DNA of 64,000 nt from Ananas comosus (taxonomy: Eukaryota > Streptophyta > Magnoliopsida > Poales > Bromeliaceae), in assembly GCF_001540865.1 (NCBI RefSeq), contig NC_033638.1, forward strand, positions 2,383,902-2,447,901. The letters run 5' to 3'. The notes below the pieces were generated by a model. It saw nothing but the letters and a program-made list of their open reading frames with translations. It had not been told where the DNA came from and ran no database searches. Position numbers and translations under genes: made by a program. Each line of letters starts with the position of its first letter. Positions within the stretch are counted from its first letter, which is position 1. Below, piece by piece: positions 60,644 through 64,000 of this stretch.

Positions 60644-60929
60644 CACTACAACAAAAACAGCGTACAACAATACTTTTAAATATCGGTACAGGTCAAAAAA
60701 GTGCTGCTGGCTAAATTACCGACACTTTTTTAAAATATTGCTATATGTGGGGTCGCTATAGGTAGGGCCGTCTTGATATTTGGCACCCACTCCTCCAGCG
60801 ACCTATGGCGGAGGGATACGTGGCAATCGTAGCCCTCTACGGTCCCTGCGAAATCCTCGCGACCAAACTCCAGTCGGCGGAACACTACCTTGTCGGCTGC
60901 GGCGGTGGAGGAAGAGAAGGAGAGATAAT
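60644..60929. mobile_element. CACTA element, left part, cut by an LTR
   Basis: It starts CACTACAACAAAAACAGCG and follows the 25269 element closely, including the GC-rich core GGCGGAGGGATACGTGGC. It stops at 60929 where an LTR starts, so its right inverted end is missing. Confidence 0.78.
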
Positions 60930-63900
60930 GTCACGCCCCGCCCCGAGACCGCTACCAATTTGGTCCGGTTCGGGCGCGGCGAACGGACGCCGAACGGACA
61001 ACACCTTCCCTATCCGCCCAAGGCTCAACAACCATATCATGTACAAGAATTTGCCGAGGAGAAATTCAACAACATACATGATACAACGAGCACCGCAAGT
61101 GCTAGATAATTAAGAGCAAGAATCACAAGTAACATACGAGTGAAATAAAGAGAGATACGTCTAGCTATTACATCCACAAGGCATTCAACATTTACATTTT
61201 TTATTACATTTACATCTCCAAAATGAAAACATATTCTTCTCATAATACAAAATGGCTCTCCAACATAAGTAACTCCCAAATATATCACATCTCTATGTAC
61301 ACGAGGGTACTCTAATGCAAAAGGGAAAGCTACTAGCTACTAGGGCGCTATGCCCTTACCACGGTCCTCTGCCGATGCTCTCTCGCTAGGCCCTGCAACA
61401 AAGTAGGGTGAGAACTATATAAATATAGTTCCCAGTGGGTTCGGCCGCCGACTCTGCCGATCTTCCCACTAGATCCAAGCAGGCACAAGCAGATAGATAG
61501 ATAGATAGATATGAAATTGAAGTGCAACATAGTAAAGTAATATGCAACATTCTACTATGCCTTCAATAACCAATGGAATGAGCTACAACATAGTATATGA
61601 TCTATGCCTCAATAATCCAATGTATGAACAACTACATAGTATGCAATCTACACATGCTACTATGCCTCAACAGTAAAGAATGCATAGAACTACTACATAG
61701 TATGCAATCTACTCAATAACAAAGGTGAGGATACGCTCACTCACCCAACTCACAATCTAGTCTCAAAGGGGAGGATCCGCTCACTCGCCCGACTCACAAT
61801 CTAATCACAACGGGGAGGATCCGCTCACTCACCCGGCTCACAATCAATCTCAACGGGGAGGATCAGCTCACTCGCCCGGCTCACAATCAATCTCAACGGG
61901 GAGGATCCGCTCACTCGCCCGGCTCACAATCAATCTCAACGGGGAGGATCTGATCACTCGCCCGACTCAACACAGGTACCACAACCCAATCTCAATCTCA
62001 CAAGTGAGGATCAGCTCACTCACCCGACTCACTTGGAGAGGATCTGCTCACTCGCCCAAGACCGTCTGCAGGACCCCATAAGGCTATCCCTCGGGACCCC
62101 ATAAGGCTATCCCTCCCGTGTGACAACTCCGAAGCGCACGCTTGTGCGGAGCGAGCGCCTACAAGCTCTGAACAAACATGTGAGTATGATCAAATCCTCG
62201 TCACAGAGGATACCCTGCTACTAGGGTCAACATCCACTTGGGAACTATTTAATCTATAAGTTCAACATGTAACAAGTATTTTCATCTATACACTACTTGT
62301 CATGCCACTCGTCAAGTTGTCAACATTGTCTAGATGCCACTCGTTCTCTAGTCCTTGTCAACACAAGATTAAGTTCATCATTTAACTTTACCACTGTAGG
62401 GTTCTATGTCACAATTCCTCTATTCTCATGCCTCCTAACTCAAGTGCCAAACTCATGTTGCTACACTACTCAGGATCATGCAAGAATGGAAATGCGACTG
62501 TCCAATACCCTATCATGCATAGTACTAACACTAGTCCAAATGCCACTCTTCTAGGCCATTTACATGTCCAAGTTTATCTTTATGCCACTATAGGATTCCA
62601 TGTCACAAGACCCAATCCTCATGCATCCCTAGTCCATGTGTCAAGCTCACAATGCTACACTACTAAGAAGCATGCAAGGAAATAGAAATGCAACCATCTA
62701 CACATCCTATAAAGCATAATGTTGATATATGATCAATACATTTAACTTAGACATAAAAGGAAGCCCGATTACTTCGGGATGGACACGCCCCACCTTTTAT
62801 CGCGTTCCGATTGCTCGTAGTCACTTGCAATCGGCCTCCCGCGGCAACCGCTATCCGGCTCGGCCCGCACTTGCAATTGCGCACCAACCGTGCGCCGCTT
62901 CGCAGCCTCAGAAATTATAGGTCTAGGTTTGCCGCCACGGTGCTCCAAATCCGTTTCCATGATTTTTAGTCGTCACCTCGGCCGTCCAGGCAGAAACGAA
63001 GCTAAATTGTCAGTTTCTTCAATATCTTTAGAACGGCTCGACGAATCGTCGAACCGACTTCGCCAACGCGTTCGTGTGCCTAGCAATTAGGTTTGTATAG
63101 ATTCAATTTAGATCAAACCCCTATATTTTACAAAACTCCATTTGGAGCCCTAACATACAATTAACCTCCAAATAATCTAAATTAAATGGAGCAACATGCT
63201 AACAATACTCATTAGAGGCTACTAGAATCTCATACATAAAGGGTTAAACTAAATCCTTGCTTAATCATGAGATCTCGCCTTAAGCCACCATGCTCATCAA
63301 GCTAAATCCACCATTGGAAAGCTTGCTTCCACCATTAGAGAGCTTCAACTTCATCTCCAACATCATCTCCTCCGAAATTTCGAATTTGAGAGATGGATCT
63401 AGAGAGATGGAGGAGGAATCTAGAGAGAGAAAGGAGAGTTTCTCTCTCCCACCATGTGTGCGTGTGTGTTGTGTGTGTGTGTGCATTCGGTTGAAGGAGA
63501 AGAAGAAGCCTAGTAGCTTCTACTTATAGTCAACACCCCTCAATAGTAGTATACACTATTCACTTCAGTTTGTAGCGCAGGTACAGATATTTTTTGCTTG
63601 CCCTTCTGAATGTCCGATTGAGCTCAAATTTGGCAGTCATGCTCGGTTTTACTTAAATTAACGAAAGAATTTTTAATCTTTCAGTTTCGACCCCGTTTGG
63701 TCACCGAAAGCTCTACCGAACTGTAATCTCTAGCAGATAGTAGTCGGATTTTATTTTTCACTTTCCGGGCGTCAGAATGGTATGAAACTTTAAATCTAGC
63801 CTCATAAAAATAATTCTGACATATCCTACAGTTTTCATAATTTTCTGACACTGTGCATTTTCTGCTAATTTATCTGCTCCGTTTCACACAGAAAATTCTA

Positions 63901-64000
63901 AATCTTCTGTTTTTTCTCCAATTTCGGCACAGGTCATTTCCAACTTAAACTTCACCTCTCTAAATCCAATAAAAATAGTATATCATACTATTTTTATTTA
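60930..64000 (-). mobile_element. LTR in minus orientation, running off the window
   Basis: It starts TGTCACGCCCCGCCCC and contains the inverse of the usual LTR blocks in reverse order: GTTCCCAGTGGGTTCGGCCG, the 43-bp repeat, AGCCCGATTACTTCGGGATG, ACGCGTTCGTGTGCCTAGCA, then CTGTACCTGCGCTACAAACT inverted, and ends inside the TGAGATACTATTTTTATT region near the LTR start. A GT run lies at 63460-63482. Confidence 0.75.
61715..62060. repeat. 43-45-bp tandem repeat inside the terminal LTR
   Basis: Seven or so units with ACGGGGAGGATCCGCTCACT and CGCCCGGCTCACAATCAATC. The central copies are almost identical and the outer ones decayed. Each unit carries GGATCCGCTCACTCGCCC or a close variant. Confidence 0.85.

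Overview
The window is plant nuclear DNA, most likely from a monocot. The support is split genes with GT-AG introns, GC-rich first exons, plant-type proteins and a very high load of nested LTR retrotransposons. The repeat style reminds me of a commelinid such as pineapple, but that is an inference; the species was not tested. Thirteen single N characters (4054, 5858, 21120, 29071, 30830, 31692, 34517, 38992, 41889, 42777, 48140, 54975, 56985) mark contig joins, and several repeat blocks between them look misplaced.

Layout. 1-2100: two exons of a peptidyl-tRNA hydrolase gene. 3246-5425: the first four exons of a serine carboxypeptidase-like gene, cut short. 5500-18072: a repeat field with a copia relic, a 54-bp minisatellite inside an LTR, a solo LTR with perfect TAAAT target duplications, foldback MITEs sitting in TA microsatellites, and a Helitron. 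18494-32467 (minus): a DEAD-box helicase like plant RH24 / human DDX42, split inside motif I by about 9.6 kb of nested elements. 32929-40869 (plus): an intact PRP38A-type splicing factor. The helicase and PRP38A are divergent and share a 461-bp promoter interval. 47200-55264 (minus): a GT34 xyloglucan xylosyltransferase (XXT) broken by scaffold inserts, indels and a gypsy LTR. 48141-64000: retrotransposon LTRs in both orientations, a palindromic satellite, and an array of about 19 stem-loops.

The only clearly intact protein-coding gene is PRP38A. The helicase and XXT keep nearly all their coding sequence, but short indels (frame arithmetic fits for the helicase) suggest sequencing or assembly error on top of real insertions. 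The least expected structures are the covarying hairpin array at 57867-58608 and the recurring doublets of GC-rich palindromes about 20 bp apart in several different LTR families.
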